From NCBI GenBank assembly GCA_020073525.1, contig JAIQFA010000011.1, forward strand, positions 1-64,000: 64,000 nt of DNA, given 5' to 3'. Both the position numbers and the translations under genes were made by a program. Below, piece after piece: positions 41,798-50,480 of this stretch. Each line of letters starts with the position of its first letter. Positions within the stretch are counted from its first letter, which is position 1. The notes beneath the pieces were generated by a model that saw only the letters and a program-made list of their open reading frames with translations, was not told where the DNA came from and ran no database searches. This DNA comes from Terriglobia bacterium. GTDB lineage: Bacteria > Acidobacteriota > Terriglobia > Terriglobales > Acidobacteriaceae.

Positions 41798-44581
41798 ATT
41801 CACAAACAACCGCAGCGCCCCCGGAACGCCCGCCGGCAGTTGCCGGAAGAAGGCATATCCCGTGTAGATATACGTTCCCTTCCCATAGTGCGCCACCAGC
41901 AGTCCGCCCTTCTGCTCGCCTTCGCCCGGATCATGCGATTCGAGCAACGGGGTAAAGTTCGAGTCCCACTGCGACATGAAGTACAGCCCGCGCTCCTGCA
42001 CCCATCCCGCGAAATCCTTCTGAGTAATTTCGTTCGGAGAATGGAAGATCGCGTTTGCTGGATCGAGAATCACAACCGGCGCATCTTCCACCGAAACCCG
42101 CGCCCGGCTCAGAGTAGCCGGAAACGGCGTGAACTTCCCGGAATTGAAGTCTCCCGCTGCGGCGTTGTATCCCACGGTGTTGTACTGCACCACCAGGCGC
42201 CCGCCTGCCTGCACAAAATCGAGCAGCCTCTTGTTATTGGCGATCACATCTTTTTGCGTGTCGTAAGCCCGAATCCCCAGCACGATCGTCCGATACCGGC
42301 TCAAATCTTCTGCACCAAGCTTCTCAGCCGGAATCAAAGTCACGTCCATACCGATCTGCTGCAGCACGGCAGGAATCTCATCCCCCGCGCCCATAATGTA
42401 CCCGACCTTCAGATCCTTCGGGACCTTTACATCCACGACGCTGACCCGCTGCACCGCCGGCTGGTAGTAATAAAACGTTCCCAGATCTTCGCGCGTGACG
42501 ACCGAATAGCCTTCTTCGTAATTACGATGTCCGCTCTTCAGCGAGGCCCGAATTTCCCGTCGTCCTTCCGTCCGATTCCCTGGATGCACGGTGAAATCCG
42601 CACTCTGCCTCTCGCCGCGCTCATGAAACTCCAGTTGCTTTTCCGCTGGTTCGGCGCGCCAAGTCTCGGGCACCTCGACTCGCAGCGCTCCTTCATCCTT
42701 CTCTGGATCTCCCGCCCAGTGTGTCGCCTGCAGTGTCTTCGAATCCAGATTGCCGGACACATCGATCTTGACATTCGACTGGGGGCCGTCCTCTGTTGGG
42801 ATCACCTGCTCACCCGGGTCCAGCATGACGGAAAAAGCTGGCGCCACCGCCAAGGGACGCTCAGCAATCGCGCCGGAAGCGTCTTTGTATCTCACCATGC
42901 ACACGGCGGTAGTCGCACCCGCTCCGGCCTTGCCGATCATGCCCAGCGCCTTCACCGGAGGCGGCGGAAAGGGAAGCCCTTGATACTGCAGGTCGTCAAC
43001 TGTGTTGAGCGCTTCGGTTTCAGGATCGTTCCGGTGCCAGTATGGCCTCGTGGGCTGGGCTGTCGGAGGAACAAAAACCAGGAATCGCGTGGTGACGGCG
43101 TTCTTCCCCTCTGTCATTCTCCCCAGAACCTTGGAATTCCATCCTTGCGGGAGCAACAAATCGATGCCGGCGCTTGTGGTTGAGGGGTCTCCTGCAGAGA
43201 GCGTGGCGGTGACTGGAAACGTCCGCCCCCGCACCGCCATGAAGGCGTCTTCCGGACTCGTTCCCACCGGCGCGTCGACCACAACGTGCAGAGTCACGCC
43301 CCTCGCGAGTCCAAGCGCCTTCGCGATCTCGCTCGCCTTCGCCTGCAGTGAAGGCAGGATGCTATTTTTTCCCTGAGTCGAGAGCTCCGATTCCTCGATC
43401 TGCTTGCTAACCTTCTGAATCAGGAAACTGCTGACGGCTAGAGGATCCGCCGCCGCTACCGGATCGCTCTCCGCGGCAACCGTAGCCCCATCGATCTTTG
43501 TCTTAATCTCAACTAACTCACCCCGCAGCCACGGTACCTTCTTTTCTTCCTCCCCGAGTCGCGATGCCAGCCCGGGCAGCGTCGTATCGATCCCGTCAAA
43601 GAAATCCAACTCGTGCCCATCCTTATCTTTATCTTTCGTAGACTGCACCACGGAATCCACGAGTTTGTAATGGGTGAAGCGGTCGCCCGGCTCGACCGTC
43701 CAGTTCGCCGCTCCTTGTGAAAGTTGGTGGCGCAGTCCCTTCATCGCAAACTGAATGTAGGACGTGCCCAGCACCGCGTCATTCGCCCCAGTGTTCAGCC
43801 GCACCGTATAGTTCGCCGCGTCACAAGTGTTCGAGAAGAACCCGCACACATTCCCGATGTACAACTTCTTCGGCTGCCAAGGCTCCAGTCCTTCTTTCAG
43901 TTGCTCAGGAAATCGCTTCGGATCGCCCGCCGCCCGAAATGCCTCTTTCGTCAATATCGCCGACGCCTGGTGATGCCCGTGCCCGTCGCGATCCGTACCC
44001 GAAAATCGTGCAATCAGCACATCCGGACGAAAGGTCCGAATCACCCGCACCATATCGGCGAGCGCGATATCGTGCCCTTGCCACTTCTGAAATGTTTCTT
44101 CGGGAGTTTTCGAATATCCAAAATCGGCCACGCGCGAAAACCGCTGCTCGACACCGTAATACCGATCCGAGGCCAGCAATTCCAAAGTCCGCAGCACGCC
44201 CAGCGCGTCGAACAGATTGCTGCCCAGTTTGTTCTGTCCGCCCTCGCCGCGCGTCAGCGTCATCAGCAACGTCGAGACGCCTTTCCCGCGCGACTCCAGC
44301 GTCAACATGCCGCCATCCTCATCATCCGGATGCGCCGTGACCTGCATCAGCCGTCCGGTTGTCTGCAGCTTTCGCAGCACGAGCTTCAACCCCGCCGCAC
44401 CAGTTTCCTGAGGGAGCGGTTCATAATAATGATCGACGACATGATCGACCTTGGCCGCCTCGACATGTTGTGCCCCGGCAGAGATCGCGGTTGACGCCAA
44501 CAAGATCAGCACCATTGCTGCCGCGAACCGGTCGCGCACAAATCCAGACCCGTACTGCCTCAACATTTCAAACATCTCCAT
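41780..44581 (-). CDS. large exported PIG-L/LmbE-family deacetylase
   Basis: About 933 residues; start chosen among several Met codons (44581, or later). A signal peptide (AAMVLILLASTAISAGAQ) precedes a PIG-L (N-acetylglucosaminyl deacetylase) domain with the zinc motif TAHPDDEDGG (H84, D86, D87) and HGHHQAS near 180. The long remainder includes Ig-like beta regions and, near the end, a class I glutamine-amidotransferase-like module (VGYIMGAGDEIPAVLQQIG ... YRTIVLGIRAYD). Likely a periplasmic or secreted deacetylase of amino sugars or thiol conjugates. Size and extra domains are far beyond bare LmbE (about 230). Confidence 0.8.
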   Translation of the reverse strand: MEMFEMLRQYGSGFVRDRFAAAMVLILLASTAISAGAQHVEAAKVDHVVDHYYEPLPQETGAAGLKLVLRKLQTTGRLMQVTAHPDDEDGGMLTLESRGKGVSTLLMTLTRGEGGQNKLGSNLFDALGVLRTLELLASDRYYGVEQRFSRVADFGYSKTPEETFQKWQGHDIALADMVRVIRTFRPDVLIARFSGTDRDGHGHHQASAILTKEAFRAAGDPKRFPEQLKEGLEPWQPKKLYIGNVCGFFSNTCDAANYTVRLNTGANDAVLGTSYIQFAMKGLRHQLSQGAANWTVEPGDRFTHYKLVDSVVQSTKDKDKDGHELDFFDGIDTTLPGLASRLGEEEKKVPWLRGELVEIKTKIDGATVAAESDPVAAADPLAVSSFLIQKVSKQIEESELSTQGKNSILPSLQAKASEIAKALGLARGVTLHVVVDAPVGTSPEDAFMAVRGRTFPVTATLSAGDPSTTSAGIDLLLPQGWNSKVLGRMTEGKNAVTTRFLVFVPPTAQPTRPYWHRNDPETEALNTVDDLQYQGLPFPPPPVKALGMIGKAGAGATTAVCMVRYKDASGAIAERPLAVAPAFSVMLDPGEQVIPTEDGPQSNVKIDVSGNLDSKTLQATHWAGDPEKDEGALRVEVPETWRAEPAEKQLEFHERGERQSADFTVHPGNRTEGRREIRASLKSGHRNYEEGYSVVTREDLGTFYYYQPAVQRVSVVDVKVPKDLKVGYIMGAGDEIPAVLQQIGMDVTLIPAEKLGAEDLSRYRTIVLGIRAYDTQKDVIANNKRLLDFVQAGGRLVVQYNTVGYNAAAGDFNSGKFTPFPATLSRARVSVEDAPVVILDPANAIFHSPNEITQKDFAGWVQERGLYFMSQWDSNFTPLLESHDPGEGEQKGGLLVAHYGKGTYIYTGYAFFRQLPAGVPGALRLFVNLVSGR

Positions 44582-44632
44582 CTGATGGATTTTCCCCAAA
44601 GAAAGGAGCAAATATATTCCTTGTGAGTGTAG

Positions 44633-44652
44633 CGCGGGCGCCCTCGCCCGCG
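44633..44652. repeat. cgcgggc hairpin
   Basis: Arms cgcgggc-type / gcccgcg around gccct, in the gap upstream of the PIG-L gene. Confidence 0.6.
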
Positions 44653-44798
44653 AAGGCGTAATGGTAGGCGGTCATTGCGGTCGGGTCAACCAAGTTTGGC
44701 AGGTCAAATATGCAGGCGAGATGGAGAAAGCGAAAACAGAAGGGTGCTCCATGCATTCGTGTTCTGTGCAAATGAGTGGGAGGCGGCAATCATGATCA

Positions 44799-45983
44799 CT
44801 AACGAACCAGCGCCGCCGACGATCCGACCCATTTCAGATTCTTGTTCTGATCCACACCCATCATCAGCCCGCGGCCCATGCGCACGATCGTCAGCACCGG
44901 GACTAACTCATCGAGCCACACATACATAATCCGCAGTTCGACTTTGGTCGCGCCGTGCGGCGTTTCCACGATCGGAGTGAAACTCAGCCGCTCCTGCAAA
45001 ATAAATTCGCCGCGTTGTGCCGCGGGAATCGCGTCAATGTCGGCGCGCGAAGGCGCAATCACCACGCCCAACCCGGCAAACGAATACAACGGCTTGAGCA
45101 CAAAATTCTCCAGATCCGACGGCACTTCCGGCAGTTGATCCAAAAACCACGTCCGTGGTACCGACGGATGCTTCAAGTAAGGAATCGAATATTTGCTGAT
45201 CCGGAAATACCAGTTCGGATGTCCCGCCCACTCCACATCCAGTTCATCGCGAAAATCAAACGGCAAAGCCACGCCCTTGCGTTCCAGTTCATCCACGATA
45301 GTGCGGTTATAAATCCGCTCAATCGGAACTCGCTTGCCCGCCTCTTCGTAAAAGAGCCGCTGCCCATCTTTGTGGATATTGGTGATGCAAACGGTGCGAA
45401 TGCCAAGCAACTTCTCCGTCAGCAGAAAATCCGGACGCGTCTTCTGCTCCTCGGGATGCACCTCCATCAGCACTACATGAACCGGATCATGCCCCGCAAC
45501 AATCGCGTCCTGCAAAAGCCGTTTGTAGGAAGGCGACTCGAGCCCGCTCAAGAAGTAGCGAAGGGAAGGATCGAGCCCGAATGCATCGATGTAAGCCTGC
45601 GCCAGCACCGCCTGATAAGCATAAAGAGAAGGGAAGGCCTGCAACTCGACCAACTTCGGTTGTAACTCGCCCACCGCATCCCGCACCAACCCAAAGTCCA
45701 CCTGAATAAACATCGGATGCGCCGCTTCATTCGGAACCCGAAACTCCGCCGGAATCGAGGCCTCCGAGCGCGCCCGATATTCGGGATTGTCCACCAGTTG
45801 CCGGATCAGCGCCTTCCCATCCTCCCCCATGCGCTTAACCAGCGCATCCGGAAAGAAGCAAGGCGTCTCGCAAAGCGCGAACGGCACGTCCATCCCGCAG
45901 CGCGAAGTCATCTCGCGGCGCAATAGCTCATATTTTTCAGAAGTGAATCGCGAGTTGAAGTCTTGCCGGTAGGAAGGCATCAT
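44799..45983 (-). CDS. ATP-grasp-like protein of the ligase cluster
   Basis: 394 residues, no signal peptide. The C-terminal half has ATP-grasp-like features: LENFVLKPLYSFAGLGVVIAP (nucleotide-contact Lys and glycine loop, about 285-305), LQERLSFTPIVETPHG (about 325-340) and VELRIMYVWLDEL (metal-side acidic/Arg strand). The N-terminal half (MFIQVDFGLVRDAVG, LVELQAFPSLYAYQA) resembles the pre-ATP-grasp part of glutathionylspermidine-synthase-like proteins. Expected to form an amide between a carboxylate and an amine using ATP, but this is inference; a catalytically weakened member is possible. It is the last of a run of five minus-strand genes with amide-bond chemistry. Confidence 0.6.
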   Translation of the reverse strand: MMPSYRQDFNSRFTSEKYELLRREMTSRCGMDVPFALCETPCFFPDALVKRMGEDGKALIRQLVDNPEYRARSEASIPAEFRVPNEAAHPMFIQVDFGLVRDAVGELQPKLVELQAFPSLYAYQAVLAQAYIDAFGLDPSLRYFLSGLESPSYKRLLQDAIVAGHDPVHVVLMEVHPEEQKTRPDFLLTEKLLGIRTVCITNIHKDGQRLFYEEAGKRVPIERIYNRTIVDELERKGVALPFDFRDELDVEWAGHPNWYFRISKYSIPYLKHPSVPRTWFLDQLPEVPSDLENFVLKPLYSFAGLGVVIAPSRADIDAIPAAQRGEFILQERLSFTPIVETPHGATKVELRIMYVWLDELVPVLTIVRMGRGLMMGVDQNKNLKWVGSSAALVR

Positions 45984-46012
45984 AGAAGTCGTGGATGTTG
46001 ATGGGAGTGTGG

Positions 46013-46033
46013 GGACGGGCGCCTCGCCCGTCC
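46013..46033. repeat. ggacgggc hairpin
   Basis: 8-bp arms ggacgggc / gcccgtcc with a 5-base loop between two cluster genes; may affect transcript levels. Confidence 0.6.
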
Positions 46034-46091
46034 ACGCAGAGCGAAGCTCGGCTACTCCTCGGCGCTCTCCGCGTCGAGGCGGTGAAAAGCC

Positions 46092-47144
46092 CTAAGCCTC
46101 AATCAAAAACTGCCCGCCCCGCATAATCTGCTCGCCGTCCACCCAGATATCGAAATTCCGCCCCACCACGTCAATGTGCGTCGACGAATACCACTCCGCT
46201 CCCGTGTGCGCCCCATAGGGATTCCCGAATGCAATGTGGATCCCAGGGTATTTCTCGTCCTGCAGAATCTCGCCGATCACGTCTTTCAATTCAATGTTCG
46301 TGCCAATGGCGAACTCGCCCACCCGGTTACTGTTCTCATCGGTATGTGTGTAGGCCCAGAAATCGTCTTTCAATTCCTTGTTCGCCGAGTGCGCCTCGAT
46401 CAGACGATTCTCCTTCACCTGGATGGTCAGCGGGTTCGCCTTCAAATCGCCAAACTTCGCGCACAAATAATCGCCCACTACGCCGTCAATCACGAAGGTC
46501 CCGTTTACCTCACCGGGACTAGTGAATACTTCGCCGCCCGGAAGGTTCCCCCACTTTTCCGTGCTGATAATTCCGCTCGTCTTCACCCACCTGTAATTCG
46601 GATTCAAATCCACCACCAGGTCCGTACCCGCGGCTGTCTTGGCGCGAATTTGTTTCGCCTTGGTGACTATCTCCAGTACTTTCAGGCTCAGCCGGTCCAC
46701 CTTCAAGAAGTCGGCACGCATGCCTTCGAGCATGATGCGCTTGTTGATGTTGACCATGTGGGCGTGCCGGATCCTTCTTCGGTTCACTACATCCGTCATC
46801 TGCATGCGCGACTTCAGTTCATTAGTCTGCGCCTGCACCGCGAAAATGCTGACCTGGCTGGTCTCCAGATCCTCCGTGATCGCCAGCGGCAAATCCGTCA
46901 GCGGACGCGTCGCCACGTCCTCCAGCACCCACGTCTGGTACCGGCAGCCGACTTCTTCTAGTTCGCGCACGATGGCGGCGGCGATCTCCAGGCTCACTTC
47001 GTCGGTAATGACCGTGACTTTTTCCGAAGGCTGCACCCGCAGGCACACGCGTACCGCATTCCGCGCCCCCTGCGAGAGTTGCGGATCGAAAGTCATCTGA
47101 TTCAGTTGTCGATTGGATGGTTCTGCAGTTTTCATCAAACTCAT
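46092..47144 (-). CDS. M29-like metallo-aminopeptidase
   Basis: 350 residues. The pattern fits the M29 (AmpS/AmpT) dinuclear-zinc aminopeptidases: E205 in LPGGEVFTSP, E277 in RVGEFAIGTN, H303 in GIHIAFGNPYGAH and H323/D325 in STHIDVV are candidate metal ligands with the right order and similar spacing. M29 enzymes remove N-terminal residues from short peptides. Its ATG shares one base with the TGA of the upstream GCS2-type ligase (TGATG), so the two are translationally coupled. That links peptide trimming to amide synthesis in the same pathway, by inference. Slightly shorter than typical M29 (about 400). Confidence 0.75.
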   Translation of the reverse strand: MSLMKTAEPSNRQLNQMTFDPQLSQGARNAVRVCLRVQPSEKVTVITDEVSLEIAAAIVRELEEVGCRYQTWVLEDVATRPLTDLPLAITEDLETSQVSIFAVQAQTNELKSRMQMTDVVNRRRIRHAHMVNINKRIMLEGMRADFLKVDRLSLKVLEIVTKAKQIRAKTAAGTDLVVDLNPNYRWVKTSGIISTEKWGNLPGGEVFTSPGEVNGTFVIDGVVGDYLCAKFGDLKANPLTIQVKENRLIEAHSANKELKDDFWAYTHTDENSNRVGEFAIGTNIELKDVIGEILQDEKYPGIHIAFGNPYGAHTGAEWYSSTHIDVVGRNFDIWVDGEQIMRGGQFLIEA

Positions 47145-48283
47145 CAGACGGCTCGGGCGGTGGGCGCGCTATCTGCCTCATCCACGCCCACCTCAGTCTC
47201 CTCAATGATGTAATCCATTACCGCTTTCATGTCGCCGGTTTCGTGGAACACCTGCAACTGCCGGTCTGCACCCGTGCCCATCTTCATGATTTCGCGGATG
47301 TACTCTACTTCTTCTCGGCAATTCAGTTCGTCCAGCACGTCATCCACAAATTCCAGATACTCTTCGATCAGATCGCGTTCCGGAACCTCCATCTGCTTGC
47401 CGAAGTCGATCAGTTTCCCATTAATTCCATAGCGCGCCGCTCGCCACTTGTTTTCCATCAGCAGCGACTTCCGGTACAGCCGGAATCCCTGGTTCTGCGA
47501 GTACAACTTGTAGAGCTTTGCCACCGTCGCCTGGATCAGCGCCGCCAAGGCAATGGTTTCGTCCACCCGCATCGGCAGATCACACACCCGGAATTCCAGC
47601 GTGTCGAAGAATGGATGCGGCCGGATGTCCCACCAGATCTTCTTCGCGTTATCGATCGAATTCGTCTTCACCAGCAGCTTGACGTAATTTTCGTACTCGC
47701 CCCAACTCGGAAAATAATCCGGCAGGTTCGTGCGTGGAAACTTGTCGAACACCTTGCAGCGGTACGATTTCAGTCCCGTATCCATTCCCAGCCAGAATGG
47801 GGAATTTGTCGAAAGCGCCAGCAGGTGCGGCACAAAATACCGCGCATGATTCATCAGGTGGATCAGCGTCTCCCGATCCTCGATTCCGACGTGAACGTGC
47901 AGACCGAAAATCAGGTTCGCTCGCGCCACCAGCTGCATATCCTGAACAATATTCTTGTAGCGCTCGCCCGGTGTAACTTCCTGCATACGCCAATCCGCGA
48001 ATGGGTGCGTGGCCGCCGCCGCCAGTCGCAGCCCGTTCTCCCGCGACAATCGGATCATGTGCCGCCGCAAACTCTTCAGTTCTTCCCGCGCTTCCTTAAT
48101 ATTGGCGCAAACCGACGTGCCCACTTCCACCACCGATTGGTGCATCTCGGTCTTGACCCGTTCCTGCAGGACCAATTTGCCTTTCTCGATAATCTCGGCG
48201 TGGATGTGCGACCGAAGATCCCGGCTCTCCGGATCGACTGTCTGATATTCCTCTTCGATTCCCAGCGTGAATGTAGGTTTCAT
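47144..48283 (-). CDS. carboxylate-amine ligase, GCS2 (YbdK) family
   Basis: 379 residues from the ATG at 48283 (MKPTFTLGIEEEYQ is the classic GCS2 start); the frame upstream of it is unsupported. GCS2 is the plant/bacterial-type glutamate-cysteine-ligase-like fold: TLGIEEEYQTVDPES binds metal/ATP, HQSVVEVGTSVC and FGLHVHVGIEDRETLIHLMNHAR follow, and RPHPFFDTLEFRVCDLPMRVDETI is the C-terminal signature. It should join a carboxyl group (glutamate-like) to an amine. The real substrate could differ from gamma-glutamylcysteine, as YbdK-type members are only weakly GCL-active. Coupled to the aminopeptidase downstream. Confidence 0.85.
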   Translation of the reverse strand: MKPTFTLGIEEEYQTVDPESRDLRSHIHAEIIEKGKLVLQERVKTEMHQSVVEVGTSVCANIKEAREELKSLRRHMIRLSRENGLRLAAAATHPFADWRMQEVTPGERYKNIVQDMQLVARANLIFGLHVHVGIEDRETLIHLMNHARYFVPHLLALSTNSPFWLGMDTGLKSYRCKVFDKFPRTNLPDYFPSWGEYENYVKLLVKTNSIDNAKKIWWDIRPHPFFDTLEFRVCDLPMRVDETIALAALIQATVAKLYKLYSQNQGFRLYRKSLLMENKWRAARYGINGKLIDFGKQMEVPERDLIEEYLEFVDDVLDELNCREEVEYIREIMKMGTGADRQLQVFHETGDMKAVMDYIIEETEVGVDEADSAPTARAV

Positions 48284-48414
48284 CGCGGCATCCCAAGCTG
48301 CCAGGCAGGGAGGGCTTCTGGCAGAAAGTCCACTTAGTATACCCAATGACCAGCTTGCGTAGGGACAGCCGCCCTGGCCTCTCCATCCTGGCTTACCGAA
48401 TATCTGGGTTAGCT

Positions 48415-48462
48415 TCGGTGTTCCTCCGTGTCCCTCTGTGTACCCAGTGGTTCAAGGTTTTT
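48415..48462. repeat. ttcctccgtgtccctctgtg repeat
   Basis: Further copy of the ctctgtg word family ending ggttcaaggttttt, just before (downstream of) the ATP-grasp stop codon. Confidence 0.75.
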
Positions 48463-48485
48463 GTGGGCGTCTGATCAGAACTCAC

Positions 48486-49475
48486 TTAGGTTGAAGCTTT
48501 CTTTCGCGTCTTGGGTGTCCGAATCTCCACCCACTTCGGCCCATTCAAAAACGCCGCCCAGCGCAACTCCGACACCGGATTCTCTCCGCCGAGCGCCTTC
48601 TTCACGGCCATCTCCGCCACCGCATCCACCACCCACTCAAAATTCTCCTGCCCCACCGACGTGACCTCTGCATCCGGTGCCGGATTCATGAAGTCAATCG
48701 CGTATGGAACGCCACCTTCCACTGCAAACTCCACCGTATTCAGGTCGTAGCCGAGCGCGCGGCACAAAGCCAGCGCATCTTTCTCGATGCGTTGCTTCAA
48801 CGCAGTCCCCGGCTGCGGGTTTCCCTTCACATAGCGCTCCTGGTGCGGAGCCCTGGGATCGTACTTCATGATATGCACTTTCTCCTGGCCTACAACGTAG
48901 CAGCGGTAATAGTCCTCAAACTCCACCCCGTGCTGCAGCGTCATGCAGAGATCGCCCGTCTGGTTGTAGTTATGGAAGAATTCCTCCGGAGAATGCACCT
49001 TGTACACGTGCTTCCAGCCGCCGCCCGCGTAAGGTTTCAAAAACGCCGGAAACCCGACATAGGAAAATACTTCTTCCCAATTCAGCGGATACATCAAGTT
49101 GCGCATCGACTTATCGGTAGTATCCGGCGGATGCTCGTGATGTGGCAAAATCACCGTAGGCGGAATCGCCACCCCCATCTTGTGTGCCAGCGCATAATTA
49201 AAAAACTTGTCATCCGCTGTCCACCAGAACGGATTGTTGATCACAATCGTCCCCTGCAGCATCGCGTTCTTCAAATACGCCCGGTAGAAGGGAATGTCCT
49301 GCGAAATCCGGTCGATGATTACGTCGTACTTCTTCGGCTCATCCATGCGGATGCCGCCAATCTTTACAAATTCAGCCGTTATCCCCTCAACCTTCATCCC
49401 GTTGATCTTCTCGACCAAAGCCGGCGGAAACGTATTCTCCATCCCAAAAATAATTCCGATTTTCTTGTTTGCCAT
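48486..49475 (-). CDS. ATP-grasp ligase
   Basis: 329 residues. N-terminal MANKKIGIIFGMENTFPPAL and YDVIIDRISQDIPFYRAYLK form a pre-ATP-grasp domain of the RimK/LysX style. The ATP-grasp core follows: FPAFLKPYAGGGWKHVYKV (Lys and flexible glycine loop, about 140-158), LCMTLQHGVEFEDYYRCYVVGQEKVHIMKYD (175-205), and the metal site NTVEFAVEGGVPYAIDFMNPAPDAE (about 262-286, with E and N ligands). It should activate a carboxylate as acyl phosphate for ligation to an amine. The second ligase beside GCS2 in this run. Confidence 0.82.
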   Translation of the reverse strand: MANKKIGIIFGMENTFPPALVEKINGMKVEGITAEFVKIGGIRMDEPKKYDVIIDRISQDIPFYRAYLKNAMLQGTIVINNPFWWTADDKFFNYALAHKMGVAIPPTVILPHHEHPPDTTDKSMRNLMYPLNWEEVFSYVGFPAFLKPYAGGGWKHVYKVHSPEEFFHNYNQTGDLCMTLQHGVEFEDYYRCYVVGQEKVHIMKYDPRAPHQERYVKGNPQPGTALKQRIEKDALALCRALGYDLNTVEFAVEGGVPYAIDFMNPAPDAEVTSVGQENFEWVVDAVAEMAVKKALGGENPVSELRWAAFLNGPKWVEIRTPKTRKKAST

Positions 49476-49529
49476 AAAATCAATATCCCTCTTTCAGCAA
49501 TAATCTAAATCTCTCCGAGAATCACGTAG

Positions 49530-49604
49530 GGACAGCCGCCTCGGCTGTCCGCCGGGCGGAGCCCGGCTAGATCTAGCGACGAACGACCAGTGACCAACGA
49601 CCGC
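49530..49604. repeat. hairpins plus cgaacgaccagtgaccaacg word repeat
   Basis: Two hairpins (gacagccg/cggctgtc 49530-49549; gccgggc/gcccggc 49551-49567) are followed by a further ten-base-word repeat (49574-49604) that ends at the esterase stop codon (49607-49609). Confidence 0.75.
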
Positions 49605-49606
49605 CT

Positions 49607-50317
49607 CTAAAAATACTTCCCTGCCATCCGCTGCCACAACGGCCAATCATGCTTGCTGTTGTCCCCGTAAATATCCAGCCAATGCGGAATCCCCTTACCG
49701 TCCAGAATCGCAGCCATCTTCACATTCGCGTCCAGGCACATATCCCAGTCCGACGATCCCAGCACGATCTTCATTTGCCGGTATCGGCTCAGAAACCACT
49801 CATCGCCGGTCCGCGGTAAATAATCCGGAGGATTGTTGAAGTAGACATTGTCGTCATAATAGCCGTCGAGGAAGCTCTTGATGTCGAACGATCCGCTCAT
49901 GGTCACGCAAGCCGAGACCAGATCGGGATGGCGCACGGCAAGATTCAGCGCGTGGTAGCCGCCAAAGCTGCAGCCCGTCACCGCGATCTGCGGGGCCCAG
50001 TTCTTCCACTTTAAATGGGGCAGAAATTCGTTGATCACGTAGCGCTCGTACTGAACATGTCGCCAGATCCGCGCTCCTGGATGCACGCTCTTGTTGTACC
50101 AACTCTCGCCATCGACGCTGTCCACGCAGAATACCTGGATCTCCCCCGCGTCCAGCTTCCCGGCCAGCGTGCGGATCATCCCTGCATCTTCGTACTCAAA
50201 AAAACGTCCCTGCGAGGACGGGAAAACGAGGATCGGCTGCCCGCCGTGCCCAAACACGAGCGACTCCATGTCGCGTCCCAATTCGTGGCTGTATTGTTTG
50301 TGATATTCGCGGTTCAT
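49607..50317 (-). CDS. alpha/beta-hydrolase esterase of the ligase cluster
   Basis: 236 residues, no signal peptide. Esterase-D/Fes-like fold: nucleophile Ser in VTGCSFGGYHAL (about 115-124), an aspartate candidate near SSDWDMCLD, and the histidine in GDNSKHDWPLWQ (C-terminal). The N-terminus (YHKQYSHELGRDMESLVFGHGGQPILVFPSSQ) is typical of bacterial putative esterases. In a cluster with ligases it could transfer or release an acyl group or hydrolyse an ester or thioester intermediate. Its place at the upstream end suggests it is the first gene of the transcription unit. Confidence 0.75.
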   Translation of the reverse strand: MNREYHKQYSHELGRDMESLVFGHGGQPILVFPSSQGRFFEYEDAGMIRTLAGKLDAGEIQVFCVDSVDGESWYNKSVHPGARIWRHVQYERYVINEFLPHLKWKNWAPQIAVTGCSFGGYHALNLAVRHPDLVSACVTMSGSFDIKSFLDGYYDDNVYFNNPPDYLPRTGDEWFLSRYRQMKIVLGSSDWDMCLDANVKMAAILDGKGIPHWLDIYGDNSKHDWPLWQRMAGKYF

Positions 50318-50480
50318 GCGCGCGAGGATTGTAACCGAACTGCGTGATCTTCGGCACCCGCCGGAGGCTCATTTGTAGTCCAGCTTCATAAGCCAACAAG
50401 GACATGAAGTCGCAAAACCTGCGGACAGCTTCGTGACCTTGGGGCTCTTGGTAGTGAGTGAATTTGGGCTTGCGTTGTCT

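Noticed and set aside
41714-43183. Plus-strand open frame of 489 codons opposite the PIG-L gene
   Set aside because: No domain pattern, and it crosses a word repeat; the minus-strand protein has signal peptide and catalytic motifs.
50318-50480. Possible -24/-12 promoter (tgtccgc ... ttgcg on the minus strand)
   Set aside because: Only three of seven bases match the -24 element; not reported as a feature.
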